DNA of 64,000 nt from Glycine soja (GCF_004193775.1 NC_041011.1:47871167-47935166); one strand, 5' to 3'; positions 37,901 through 51,700 are shown, counted from the first letter of the stretch. Translations and numbers: made by a program. The notes: generated by a model from the letters alone, not told the origin.

Positions 37901-39842
37901 ATATTTGTCCTTGTCGTTTAATATGCGTCATATATTTGTCCATGAAACTTGGAATTAGCCTTTTGTTAAGAAGTGTGCTACCTAGGAGAAAGATAACCTA
38001 TAAAATCACAGCATAACACAGAAATGATATAGGGAAGCCTACCTAAAAATGCAATAGGAAGTTGTGTAGCTGCTATATTGCTTCACTTTAATGATTTCTC
38101 ACTTCTGATTAAATTTGCCTCTCCGTTTGTCCCTTCATTTTTCATATTTTTGAACTTGAAGCTTAAGAAACCACTATTAAGATTTCTTTTTATAATGCAG
38201 CTTGCTGAATGGCTCCATTTCATAGTAAATATCACATCCATCAGTCCAATATATGTAGTTAGATACTTTTCATAACATTTTGATTATTTTTCTCATTAAC
38301 TTCAAATTGAGCTTAGGGAGAGGAAAATGTTTATATCCCATATTTTATAGGCAGCAGATAGCAGAGCAATTGGTTATGTAAAGCAGTCTTAATGAAAAGA
38401 AAATCATAGTGCTCAAATACATCTAGACCTTATTAACATTACATAATAATGATGATTAGATATTACTTATACATTACTTGTAATTCATCACAGCAATATC
38501 TTATAAAATAGAGAAGGGAATCTGCATGTTTTTATTCTCTACATTCAATTTTGAAATTGCATAACAGAAAGAAACGACAGTGCAATGCATTTAACACAGT
38601 GTAACATGACAATATCTTGTGCAACAGGGGATAGAGAAGAACCTGAACAGAAATTGTACCAGAGCACTGTACTTTCCAGACTTGGTATGTTTTCCCATGA
38701 ACTTGCATCATTAGCTCAGAAGAATTAAATGACATTTTGACGTTTGTCATGATTCTACAATTCCATGCAGTGCTTCTTTCCACAATATGCGTTGAGATAC
38801 ATATCAACACCATATTTTATCTTGAACTCTGCCTATGATGTATTCCAGGTAATATTTTTTCCCTGCGCATTATCTTAACTCATATAATTGTCGAATTAAG
38901 AGATGAATAGAAATTATAACGTCAGCAGTTCACTCATATATTGGTGCCACCCTCTGCTGATATGCGCGGACACTGGAAACACTGCAAGGCAAACCTGGCA
39001 GAGTGTACAACAGAACAAATTGATACATTGCAAGGTTCCTATTTCAACTTTTTTCTCAGCAGTTTATGGAATAGCTTTCACCCATTCTGTCTCTTAAGAA
39101 GTCTTTAGTGTTTGCAAACATGTTAGATTTTGTGAATGAAGTCTGTTGTTTACTCCACACTTGTTCAAAACTCATCATGATGTAAATAAAACTGATTTTC
39201 CTTAATCTACTTTATTCAGGTTTTAGGCTAGACATGCTTGGAGCTTTGAGACCGTTCTATATGAATTCAAGAAGAGGGGGGATGTTCATAAATTCATGTT
39301 TTGCTCATTGCCAAAGTGAACTACAAGAAACATGGTTTGGGGATGATTCTCCAAGAATAAACAATAAGGTACCAATCTTAGTCCTTGGCAGAGAGACATG
39401 ATGATAAACCTGTTTATTTGGTGTGAAATTTTAACTAATTTGTCAGGGGAACATTTATATTGTGCAAAGTGCAACATAGTAACCGACTTCCAATGACCAG
39501 TTAAACATATTATGTGTACAATAGGAAAAGGACTTTACATTATGAAGGATAACAGTCAATATAAGATCTTTGAAGCTTGAACTATGTGTCAATATTGTAG
39601 TATTTTGTTGTTTGATTTTTCGTCCTTTGACCAAAATTTAAGGTTTAGGCTTCAAAAGGAGGTCGTGTTTGAACTTTTGTCACTGCGAATTTTTAGTCAG
39701 CGGTACGGTTAAACCACTCTACTACTATCTTTTACAGACTATTGCCGAAGCTGTTGGTGATTGGTATTTTAGTAGAAACTTAAGCAAGGAAATAGACTGT
39801 GCATATCCTTGTGATGCAACTTGTCATAATCTTATACCGTAA
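31956..39842 (+). CDS. Pectin acetylesterase (CAZy CE13, NOTUM-like fold)
   Basis: The enzyme removes acetyl groups from cell-wall pectin. Twelve exons join in frame to 396 residues: 31956-32085, 32184-32266, 33925-34054, 36699-36778, 37363-37449, 37582-37706, 37817-37877, 38628-38684, 38771-38848, 38929-39034, 39220-39368, 39738-39842. An N-terminal hydrophobic signal peptide (about residues 1-22) predicts secretion. Family blocks: LEGGGWC-like FEGGGWC at the exon 2/3 joint, YCDGASF, and GCSAGG with nucleophile Ser177. Probable partners are Asp274 (AYDVF) and His342 (CFAHC). The C terminus has the paired [12 protein letters not shown] cysteines. Intron 3 has a GC donor and holds a LINE. An AATAAA lies at 40171-40176. 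I do not assign a paralogue number. Confidence 0.95.
34055..34060 (+). other. GC splice donor of intron 3 (GC-AG intron)
   Basis: The only frame-keeping junction is CCAG/GCAAGT joined to the acceptor CCAG/ATTTTTAC at 36699. The rest of the donor matches consensus strongly, as is usual for GC-AG introns. The intron is 2.6 kb. Confidence 0.85.
34855..35125. other. Unidentified less AT-rich patch in pectin acetylesterase intron 3
   Basis: This segment is clearly richer in G and C than the rest of the intron and opens frames on both strands, but neither gives a protein I recognise. It lies immediately before the LINE tail. It may be part of another transposon, such as an LTR fragment. Confidence 0.4.
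35170..35714 (+). mobile_element. 5'-truncated RTE-type LINE tail
   Basis: The plus strand encodes the extreme C terminus of a plant RTE-clade reverse transcriptase: [67 protein letters not shown] and HVADPT, ending CACCTAGTGGGATAAGGC with TTG repeats, the characteristic 3' end. A one-base frameshift lies near 35575-35590. The copy is dead on arrival, as it lacks the endonuclease and RT core. It sits in sense orientation in intron 3 of the pectin acetylesterase gene. No clear target-site duplication was found. Confidence 0.88.
35822..35854. repeat. (ATT)n microsatellite
   Basis: About nine ATT units in intron 3 of the pectin acetylesterase gene, a likely length-variable site. Confidence 0.9.
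36587..36642. repeat. Homopyrimidine tract
   Basis: A T-run followed by C-rich runs (CCCCCCCTCCCCCCTCCCCC) on the plus strand, about 60 bp before exon 4 of the pectin acetylesterase gene. It may serve as part of a polypyrimidine signal, or simply be slippage-prone DNA. Confidence 0.7.
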
Positions 39843-42480
39843 CCTCAGGTAATGCCTTGTATAAAATTATGTGCTAAATCTTTTGGACGTCTTGAAGCTA
39901 AATTATCACCCAATTTGAAATGTTGCAGGTTAATTGGAAGATTAAACTGAATTTTCCTCAAGCTTCTCTATTTCTCACAGAGAAGCTATGATAGTTCTCT
40001 AAAAAAGAATTCAGAGGCATTTTTCGTAGAAAGCCATACAAGTACAGTGAATGCTAGGCAGATAGAAAATTCTTTGATAGGAACAAGAAAGGGATAAAGA
40101 AACCAAAAGAAAAAATGTGGCTTGAATGATGTCAATTATTGTTTATTCATTAGAAAATATTTTATTACTTAATAAAATCAATTGGTTTTTGTTTTTTTTT
40201 TCTTATGTCTAAAAGCTCATCAACAGTATGCATCATGTCTTGAACCTTGATACATATTATCAGTCCCTCAACCCTCTGCCTCTCTCATTTTTATCCGAGT
40301 ATTGACACACCATAATTCAATAACTTAAATGAATAAGCACTATTAGTAAATATATGAACATCGAGGAGATTTCTATCAACTAGCCATGGGTTAGTTTTAC
40401 AAGCGAATTTCACCCTACACCCAATATGTTCATTGTTTTACTTGTACAAATTATTTCTTTCATCTACAGGTATTAGATGACAACACCACCTGGACTTGTA
40501 ATTATCCATAGAGATATCAATTATCGTTAACTTGACATGTCAAATTTTATTTTGTTACAAAAACTTTCGATACAAGAATTTTTATATTGATCCATTGTCA
40601 ATTTCATTGAACTATTCACTTGGTTTAGAGAGAAAAAAAAGGAAAAAGAGAATAATTTTTTTACTTTTAAATTAAGAGTTATATAATGTTTACAAAAGTA
40701 AACGAAAGATTAGGGCGATAGTTTTATACCAATTAGTTGTTTTATTTCTTTCATTTAAAAATTATTAAATTAAAGAGTATTAATTGAAAATGAAAATTGT
40801 CCTTCCTTATTTTTATCTTAAAAACTCAACTTTTAAACATACACAAAGTTCAATTATTACATTTTAAGTTATTCCATAGAAACCCAAAGAATTGAACGGT
40901 GTAGGATTCTATTGTTCCAAAATATTCAATTCTCACTGCGTGTAAGTCATAGTTATACACAATGTGAAAAATACCTGTCTCTTATTTAAGACAAAAAATA
41001 AAGTTATTTGATAGTTGTGATTTACCTTTAGCAATTATCCCTTGGACTTCTGTAATTAGAAAAACATATAACCTAATTTCGAGTTTACTACAATTCTTCA
41101 ATTGAGAAGTGTATTTGTAATTTCTTTAAAAAGTTCCACGTGAATGATTTAGTGTGTTAGGACAACAAATTCGAAAAACTACATCAATTTGTTGCAAAAA
41201 CTATACTTAAATTTTTTTGTGAATGTGAGAAACAACATCCTAAACATGTAAGCAGACATAAGCATCATGTTTCAATTGACCTAAATTCAACCTACGATAC
41301 TCATTGGGATTGCTAATAGGACAAGTCAAGGATCAAGTTTACATATTCCTACTTTCTTCTGCTTCAGATGTTAACTTTTTCGTTTCCCTATGATTGATTT
41401 CTTCATGATCTCTCTCACCTGATTTATCTATTCATTTCATTTGAGGAATAGTACACGATTGTTTTGCGGGGGCAGTAGAAGATTCATGTTTGTCGCGTGA
41501 ATTATGGGTCAAGCCACGAGGAATCGATATTGATTAGGGTTTGACTGCCGTTTTCCATTTTGCGTTTCTTTCCATTGATTTTTTAGTACCAGTACTTGTT
41601 GATTTTAGAATTTAAAAAAGTTCAAGTCTTTTGGGAAGATTTTCAAGGACACGTTCGTTCTTTGATTGGGAATAGTAGCTTCTTCTATCTTGCTTACGTT
41701 ACGTCCGTGTACAAGTGAAAATCTTATTCTCTCTGGTGCTCTGTAAGTTCCAAAGGCAAGAAAGAATGAAGAAAGAAAATCAAGAAACAACCTCAGTGTT
41801 GAATTTCAATGGTTTCTTTCTGCACCAGCCGCCATGGTTTCTTGATTGGGTTTTTATTGAATTATGCATTACAATTTTGGAAAGGTGGAAGATACTTCGG
41901 AAGGAAAGGTTAATCTGCACAATGCTTCGTGGACTTGTGTTTTTGGTGGTGCGGTAGACCTCATCAGAAAGATGTTGCATTCTTATGGCATTTCTGGAAT
42001 TTACGACCAAGCAATTGCTCTGCCCTGCCCTGCCCTGGACGACACTGTCTTTAACTATATAATTGACATCATATAGTTATCCAAAATTAAACACATTTTT
42101 AAAATTTAACATTATTCTTTAATTAAAATTGAAAATCTGCTACATTACCATGTAAATCTTAATTGAAAATAACAAAGAGTATTGCAAGGAGTTCACTGTT
42201 GCTCGCAGACTAGTAGTGGCACATGACACGCGGGAGGTTTGGAACGTTCTACTCCTACATCACTGGTGGATAAGCTTCTTCTATGGTGGTTAGTCAAACA
42301 GAGCAGAGTCATGCAGTGCCCCATTGGGCATTGTTGTATGCAGTTGCACACAATATGCTTAGCTATCAAAACAAAGTACATTTCTTATGCCATTTGTAAA
42401 TTGTAAATAATAATCAAGGGACAAAACTATGTACTGTAATTCCCCCAAAATATATCGAATTCTACCACTCAAATCACATC
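39843..42480. other. Intergenic region between pectin acetylesterase and TPP2
   Basis: 39843 to about 40200 is the pectin acetylesterase 3'UTR. It may contain a small intron (CAG/GTAATG near 39849 to TTGCAG near 39930). From about 41480 to 42080 the sequence is less AT-rich and has open frames of 70-80 codons (41715-41957, 41864-42076) with no family I recognise. The rest is AT-rich and featureless. Confidence 0.4.
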
Positions 42481-42489
42481 TACCTATCC

Positions 42490-42498
42490 TATATATAT
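42490..42498 (+). promoter_or_regulatory. TATA box of TPP2
   Basis: TATATATAT lies 85-93 bp upstream of the first ATG (42583), followed by a C/A-rich, G-poor leader typical of plant 5'UTRs. It is the best core-promoter candidate for the gene. Confidence 0.55.
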
Positions 42499-42582
42499 GG
42501 CGACTCCACATCCCCAACCACAGCACCATCACCACCCTTTCTCCCGAAATTACCAAAACACCATCCACCACACCACCACGTT

Positions 42583-42741
42583 ATGCATAACCAACACACA
42601 CTCTTACTCAGATTCCCCTCATTGCCCTCTCACTCTCTAACCATCCTTCACCGCACAACAAAGACAAAGCTCAACAGCACGAGAAGGAAACACACTCCCA
42701 CTTCCTCCTTCAGAAGAAGCAATTGGATTGTCCCCAAAGCA
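42583..42741 (+). other. N-terminal extension of TPP2, transit-peptide-like
   Basis: The first 53 residues before Met54 are rich in Ser, Thr, Arg and His and contain no Asp or Glu, as in plastid or mitochondrial transit peptides. Starting at 42742 would give a shorter, presumably cytosolic form beginning MHCTSLCGG. Both starts are in frame in exon 1. Confidence 0.55.
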
Positions 42742-45700
42742 ATGCACTGCACTTCTCTCTGTGGTGGTGGCAACGACAACAACAACAACAACGATGCCTC
42801 TTTCCGCAACTTGAATGAGTCCACTTTCCTGGCTTCTCTCATGCCCAAGACAGAGATTGGCGCCGATCGTTTCCTCCATTCTCACCCTGACTACGACGGT
42901 CGCGGTGCTCTCATCGCTATCTTCGGTACCCATTTCGTCAAGCTCCTCCTTTTTTTGTTTTTCTGGTATATATTGAACATGGGTTGGTGTTGCTGTTCCA
43001 ATTTGAGTACTGGGTAGCTGAGGATACGGTTGAAGAACATCTGGGTGGTTGTGTTTGAACTTCGAAGTGAGATATGGAGATGTGAGTGTTGCCCACGATT
43101 TTCAGGTTGAAGGAGACTTGAAAAGTTTGCGTTTTTAGCTTCGTGGATGTCTATGTATATACTTGTTGGGCGTTGGAAATTGGAATGAGTTGGTTTGATT
43201 TTTAAATTATAGTACTTGTTTTTTCTTGCTTATTTATTGGTCAAATTTGGTGACTTGGTTGGAGTCTTAATCCAAGTGGAGATCTTTCATTTGGTTTGGA
43301 TGGGTTGCGTTTCATGATATATATAATGATTGAGGCGCTATTCCCAGAAAATGGTTGCGGCGATGGTAGAGTAATTAATATAAGCAAAAAATATTCACTA
43401 TATGTCCTTGTTTGTATTCATTGTTTCCTTAGTCTCAGCCCTGTCTTTTCTTGTGTTTACAGCCGAGGGGGAGTATAATTTTTTCATGGATGCTATTTTC
43501 ACCATGTAGTTCTTTCATTGGCATAGTGCTGGTCTAATTTGTTTCTTTAAAAAAAGTTTCATTCACTAATGTTACATTGTAATTGGGACTGCTGTACTGG
43601 TTCATATGATAAATGAGTTTAATCATAAGAGCTGCATGTTTTCAGATTCTGGGGTAGACCCGGCTGCTGCTGGATTACAGGTTACCTCAGATGGGAAACC
43701 AAAAATTATTGATATTCTTGATTGGTAGGTAGAAGCTAATTGATGTTGGATTTTTATCTGCTATGTATCACTGATTTACCAATAAATAATGATAGTTTTT
43801 TTTTTTTCCACCAGCACCGGGAGTGGAGATATTGATACCTCAAAGGTGGTGAAGGCTGATGCTGATGGTTGTATTTCTGGGGCTTCAGGTTAGTGCTACA
43901 GAATAAAATATGGTAAAAAAATCTTCAATATATTGTACTATTTTCAACCTGCAAGTGCCTTCATAGATATTGGAACAACAGACTTCATATCTTTACATGC
44001 ATTGCTTGTGATGACTGCAAGCTGCTTATCAGTCTTAAATTCTCGATTGGATTAGTGAAGTGGCTATTGTGGGCTTTTCACACTTCTTATTTTGTACTGT
44101 GAAAAGAATGACTAAAATAAAATTAAAGTAATCGATCAAGGTCAAATTAATACCATAAATACATGTGCAGTAATTACTTGATTTCTAGTACCTGAATAAA
44201 AACTTCGTACCCCATTGCCCAGAGGCTCTTCGCTATGCGAAGGTATGGGGGAGGGATATTGTACGCAGCCTTACCCTTGCATATGCAAAGAGGCTGTAGT
44301 CAGAAAATTATGAGCTTAAGCCTACTTCAACTATTCTGTTGTCAGTGATGTGCACCTATAATCCTTATTTATTGTTCACATAATTTGAATATTGTTAGGA
44401 ATGAAGCATTTCTTTCCTTTTCCTTCCAACCTTCCTCTGTTTGAAGAGTGTTTTATTTAATTTTTATTTTTTATGGGCCCCTTAGTATGCAAATATCTAT
44501 AACCGTCAATATTCTTGTTTTCTGTTAGTTTTCTTTCTCTTTTTTCCCTAGTCAAAGAATATGAACCACATTAAGCTCTTGTCTGTACTTAAATGTTCAT
44601 GCAAAATTTGTACAGGGGCATCTTTGGTTATCAACACTTCATGGAAAAACCCATCTGGTGACTGGCATGTGGGTTATAAATTGGTGTATGAGCTCTTTAC
44701 AGAAAACTTGACTTCTCGTTTGAAGGTAGCATTAAACTTTTTTTTAATACATAGTTGCAATTTGGACTTAATACCTATGACTAATAGATCTAGTTTCCCC
44801 ATTTCTCCTAAATTTTTCAATGGCAGAAAGAAAGAAAGAAAAAATGGGATGAGAAAAACCAGGAGGAAATTGCCAAGGCCGTAAAACAGCTTACTGATTT
44901 TGATCAGGTTAATTGTAAAATTTGCTTGATTCTTCTTATACGCCATTACTCCAAACCACACATATGATCTACTCATAACAGTTGAAAATTTTATTTAGTA
45001 GGCATTGAATATTGCAGAAGCAAGCTGCTGCAGGTGTTGTGTTAATTTTTTTATATGCATTTCTGGTTTTCTTAGTATTTTCTTTCTTGTTTCTCCTTTT
45101 TATTTGCATAAATATAAAGTGAATACTGCTCTTGGAAAGAAAAGGGAACTTTCCTTCCTTTTGGTGACAGCTGTACATTTTCTGATATGTTTCAGTATCT
45201 TACATTTTACTAGTTTCTTCTCTCTGCAAATACACAACAGAAAAATTGCATCATATGATCATGCCTTTAAGAGTAGAAGAGAATAAAAGAGAGAAAGAAA
45301 AGATTAAATGGAGCCTGTGAATTTATATTAACATTTTGAGAAGCATGATTATTTCCATTTGGCTACTCATGTACAAAGATGAAATCTTTCTTTTGATTTT
45401 TTTTCAATTAACTGATTATATATGTTCTAATTTTGTGAATAGATAAAAGGCTTATCTAGATATAATGTGCTTGTTTGCATTCCATTATATCTTTTGATTC
45501 CATGTAACTCAAAATGTGATTCATTTTCTTTTCTAGGAACACATCAAGGTGGAGGACGCTAAACTTAAAAAGGTTCGTGAAGACCTCCAGAATAGGCTTG
45601 ATCTTCTGAGGAAGAAATCTGAGGTGGGTGCTGAACTTCTTATGAACTATTGTTGTTCTGTATATTGCCTCCTTTTTCCACTCCTTGAAATATGTACTTT

Positions 45701-48700
45701 ATTCCAATATCCATTTAGTAACATGAATATGATGTTCACTCGTTCAGAATTTCTGTATTGCTGAACATATTTTTTGTGGTTGAAATATAATAGTGGTAGA
45801 ATGGTGGTGAATGATGTATTACTGTACCCTTAACTTTTGATAGGATACAGTTGTTTTCTTTCCTTCACTGTGGTTGTTGGTCTATGATTTTCTTCATGGG
45901 AGCATCTATATTGGGTATTAGAGGAATTGAGGAGCTGCAAAGAAGTGTAGATGAAATTCTGTGTTATGCACTACATAATCTCTTTTTATCGTGTGATTAA
46001 GACAGTCAATAAAGTAATAAAGGCGCTAATTAGAAGCTAACTTACAGCATAATTGCAAGCAATTATGGAAGCTTCCCAAAGAGGCTGCAATTAGGGAGGA
46101 CCAAGATGCAATTAAGGCAATTCCAATTGTAGCTCTGCTGCTGTTAGTGATGCTCATAGCTAACTTGTAGCAATGATAATATTTTGATAAAACATTTGTT
46201 GCTATGTGAAATAATGTTGGAAGCAATCCATTCTTCACAGAAACACAATTTCTGCTTCATCTCTATCTCTCTCTCTCTCTAAAAAGACTTCTATACTTGT
46301 GTTGTGCTTGTAACCTCCTGATCTTGCTCAGTATTTAGTCAACTGAGTTATCTTACTAAAAAGGCAACGCTGTTTTATGTTTTAGAGTTATGATGATAAA
46401 GGGCCTGCCATAGATGCTGTTGTCTGGTATGATGGAGAGGTTTGGAGGGTTGCTCTTGACACACACAGTCTTGAGGATGATCCAGATTGTGGGAAGCTTG
46501 CTAACTTTATACCCTTAACCAATTATAGGTACATTTGGTTGCTGATGTTATTTCTTCTAAAATTTTAATCTCAGCCAATTGCTTTTGTGCAGAGAAATAT
46601 TGTGAAATTGGTAGATACTCATTTTTGGACAATGAATTTATTTCTCGAGTCCCAATGTCCTATCATTACACATTAATCAAAGTTCACTGTTTTATCATGA
46701 TATGACTCTTTGTTCCCCTCCCCCCTTTCTACTCCTTTTCTTTGCAATGAAAATAAAGTTTGTTTTCCTATCAAATTATTTATGAGTTTTGTTTCCTTGT
46801 GTTGCTTGCACTTCAAAAAAACTCTTTGCAGGATTGTAAAGGGTGTATATGCTGCATAATCATGCACATGTTTTTAAATGATTGTTGAGTCTGCCATTGA
46901 TTTTTAGTTTCAAAAGGACTAAAGTTATCTTCTGAAGCTTAATAAATGTTGAGTAGGACTTGCATGCGATGCATAGAGTTCTTGTGTTATTTTTAAATCA
47001 TTTCTTTCTTCTGAAACAATTGAATTTTTTTTAGATGTACACATTACATAATATTTTGAACTGTTCTTTATGATATTCTAGAAATGTCAGCTGTCTGTTT
47101 ATTTTCTTTATATGGATTTTATGGTGTCTTGCTAATTTATGTATCACAGAACAAAAATTTAACAACCTAGACTTTTTACACTTAGACAGCCTCATGATCA
47201 ATGTGCCATTGGATTCTACCAAAGATAATTTTGTATTTAATTTTATTATTTTTTGGTAACCATTTCTAGCATGGTTTATTTAATAGCTTCTCTTAATGTT
47301 TTATGAGATTTTCTTCTCTCATTTAATCAGACTATTTTTTATTTGATTTACTATTTTGAATTTCGCATTGGAGCTGCTATTGGTCTTTTCTCACATGACC
47401 AAATCACCTCAATCCAAATTTCTTGTTTCCATCATCATCATCATCATCTGTTCAATAGGTGTTGTTCTAAAGCACCTCAACATGTTAACTTTACATCACA
47501 AATAATTCTGGGAAAAATTTGAATAAAGAAAATTAGTAACCTGAAAATTAAGAGGAAAAGTGCTGCTGTTCCCCCATCTTTATTGTAGTTGTTGATACTT
47601 GATAGTTGATACACGTTTCTGAATTAAGTAGTCAATTGGCACCATACAAATTTATGTTGTTCAGTTAGCTATTGGAGCAATTAACATTTTAGTTCTAATC
47701 AGCGTGGTAGGTTTTGAAAATTAAAATGATTTGAATAATAACCATTACAGCCTATTTTTCAGGACTGAGAAGAAATATGGTATCTTCAGCAAATTAGATG
47801 CTTGTACATATGCTGTGAATGTCTATAATGATGGAAATGTCTTAAGCATGGTAACAGATAGCTCCCCTCATGGAACCCATGTTGCTGGTATAGCTGCTGC
47901 ATTCCACCCAGAGGTAGGGATATAGTTTTATCCATAGAATGCAATTCCTATGAAAAGCATTATACATTATAATATACATTATTGTTGGTAGGAACCTTTG
48001 TTGAATGGAGTTGCTCCTGGAGCACAATTAATATCTTGTAAAATTGGGGACTCTCGCTTAGGTTCAATGGAAACTGGAACTGGTTTGACTCGGGCACTGA
48101 TAGCTGCTGTGGAGGTGGTTCAAATATTTTATTCTTTATTGCATGACTATACTGCAGATTTCAACAATTGATATAGATTTGTCTTTAATATTTGTGTTTG
48201 ACGTAAGTAATTTTGTTTTAGAATTTTTTGATGTTTGACATGAATATTTCATTGTAGTGATGACCTTGTCTCATTTCTTTGGCAGCATAAATGTGATCTT
48301 ATCAATATGAGTTATGGTGAGCCTACATCACTGCCAGACTATGGACGGTTCGTTGACCTTGCGAATGAAGTATGTTCTTAAACTGCCATTTTATTTGGGC
48401 CAGTTATATCTTTCCTTTGTTATTTACTGTTCTCTAAGTTATGGATGATTTATATCTAGGCAGTAAACAAGCATCGTCTGATATTTGTGAGTAGTGCCGG
48501 TAATAGTGGGCCAGCATTGAGCACTGTTGGTGCACCTGGTGGTACATCTACAAATATTATAGGTGTTGGAGCTTATGTTTCTCCTGCTATGGCAGCTGGT
48601 GCTCATTGTGTTGTTGAGCCTCCTTCTGAGGGGCTTGAATACACTTGGTATGTTTTTTCTATGTAATTTTCTAATTGAATGACTTCCTATATTCTTTTAT

Positions 48701-51700
48701 CTTTAACTTGGTTCTTCTGGGTTTGCATCATTATCATTTCATGATTTGTGAAAATGATTTACAGGTCTAGCCGTGGACCAACAACTGATGGAGATCTTGG
48801 TGTCTCTGTAAGTGCTCCAGGTTGTGCTGTTGCTCCTGTTCCTACATGGACTCTTCAACGGCGCATGCTCATGAATGGGACATCAATGGCATCTCCATCA
48901 GCCTGTGGTGGAATTGCATTGCTCATAAGTGCAATGAAGGTTCTTGGATGTGATTCTTATTTAGACTATGATTTAGTTTGTTTTACTTTGCACACATATC
49001 CATAATTTCTGAAGTGCGTGTTCTACATGCAGGCTGAGGGAATCCCTGTGAGTCCATATAGTGTGAGGAAGGCCCTTGAGAATACATCTATTCCCATAGG
49101 TGATTCACCTGAGGATAAATTGTCCACTGGGCAAGGGCTTATGCAAATTGACAAGTTCGATATTTTTACAAACTTTGCTTTCATGGAAGTTTTAGTAAAT
49201 GGTATTTATGCAAGATTTTTTATTGACTTACATCAAATACTCAATGACAGGTGCTATGAATATATTCAGCAGTCTCAAAATATTCCGAGTGTTCAGTATC
49301 AAATAAACATAAAGCAATCTGGAAAAACAAGTGAGTTTACATTCTCCTGGACATTTTGCCTTCTTCTTTTGAGGAACAAGAGGCTGGAAATTGGTATCTT
49401 TTTACTTTCTGTTATGTGTTTAGTCATGCTTTACAAATGGTCATGTTATGTACTATAGATAATTAAACTAATTGTAGAAAAAAGGTTGCTGACATTCTGT
49501 TATTGTTGTAACGTGTAAAATAGGAAGCATGTGCAGCAATATTTGTTAGTTTGAATGTTTTTAGTTTCAATGGGGCACAAGGAGAACAACTTTTGGAAAG
49601 ATTCTTACTGTGCTAAAATGACTGCAAACTGACGAGTAAGGAAGAAAATTCAGAGTAATAGAATAACAGGTCAAAAAGTAACTTGTATAGCAATTAACAA
49701 GGCATGTTAATAAATGTTGCATGGTAGCACTGACTTCTAAATAGGACAAGATGTCTTTTACCTTTGCGCAAGTGCTATATTAATCATGTTCTAGTAATGC
49801 GATAAAACTGTCGAGCTACAGAGTTAGTGCGCAATTACTATTAGAGTGAGAAATATAATAAAAATAAAAATAAAATGAAGATGGTTTACATGTAACTGGG
49901 AGGAAGATTGTTTGCATAGATTGTAGTAAACTCTTATGCTAAAGTAAGAGTATGTGTTTTAAATTTCAAAATTATATCCTTTTATATGATTGCTGATGGC
50001 AGATCCTTCTTCACGGGGCATCTACTTAAGGGAGGCTAATGCTTGCCGACAACCCACTGAGGTGAGATCATTTTTCCATTTGGTGTGCATTGATGATTGG
50101 TGTATATTTTGAATCTTTAATGACTGATAAGTGTATCTAATTATCATGCTTGGCCAGAATGATAATAATTTGTTGATTTGACAAACAACATTTATTTACC
50201 TTGCTTTATAGGGTAAAAGGAAAAGAAATTGTTTGCTGATATTTAGTTTGTTAGAAAACTTGTTGAGGAGATATATTACAAAACTGATGACTTGCAATTT
50301 TTCTTATGCTGGTAAAAGTAGTAGTTGCTTTCAGATTTCTACATGAATTTATTTTATCAAATCTTTGCATATTTGGATCTCCTCACCTAGTGGGATAAGG
50401 CTTTTGTTGTTGTATGCATATTTAACAGTACAGTACTCCCTCCATCCCTTTATATAAGACATTTTTCAGAAATTTTTTTGTTCCTTTTTATAAGACCCTT
50501 TTCTAATTATCTCTTGCATTAATTGTTTCCCCCCCCCCTAAAGTACCTGTAGTTAATTAACAATTTTTTTAGTAAAAAAATAATAAATGCTGAAATTTAA
50601 TGAGATAAATACTTTCTCTCTTATCAGGATTGGGGAAGATGAGTGGCAACTAGGTGAGAAGCAATTAAGTGGAAAGAGGGAAATGATTAATTTCAAAAAA
50701 CTTAAGAGGGTGATTTTGGAAGAACATTACAAATTATTGAAAATTTAATGTCATTAACTAAATTAACCAATTTTCTTAAAGGGTTCAAATTAGTTGAAAT
50801 GGTGTTATAAAAAGGGACGGAGGGAGTAATTTATTGTATAAATCCTTTGTGCTCCCAATTTGTAATTTTATTTATAATTTGTTCTTATTGACAGTGGATG
50901 GTGCAAGTTGATCCAAAATTTCATGAAGATGCCAACAAGCTTGAAGAATTGGCTGTGTTTGAGGAGTGCATTGAGTTACACTCTTCAGATAAGACAGTTG
51001 TTAAAGCCCCCGAGTATCTACTGCTCACTCATAATGGCCGCACCTTCAAGTTAGTCGTCTGTCCTTGATCATTATCTTTTCATTCTCAGTGTATGTCGTG
51101 ACACCCTCAAATTTAGATAACTATGAAATTTTAATAACCAACTAACATCCTAACTTGGAACATTCTAGATTACAATGAACATCAACTAGTAACAGAAACA
51201 TGCACATAAACCAAGAAACATTCTATATACTATCAAACAGAGTTGCTGTTCAGCGATGCTAATTTCTTGTTTTGTTTTATTAATGACTTACAATTTATCT
51301 TTTACTTTCAGTGTATTTGTGGATCCTACCAATTTAAATGATGGTCTGCATTATTATGAGGTCTATGGTATTGACTGCAAAGCACCATGGCGTGGTCCTC
51401 TTTTCAGAATTCCAATTACTATAACCAAGCCCATGGCTGTAACTGACAGACCTCCTCAAGTTTCATTTTCAAAGATGTTATTCCAGCCAGGTGTGCTTTA
51501 GTCAATCAAGTTATTCTTCTTTATGCTTCTTTCTTCTGGTGGCATTCTTAGGTTGGAATTTGGGATCTACATATAATGTGATCCAACCAGAATGTTTGAG
51601 CTATTTGCCTTGGGCCTTCTCTTTTACCTTAGATTGAAAATGTTTCCAGAAACCTTAGCACATTTAAATCATTATCACAATGCTTTTGCAATTCTGGTGT

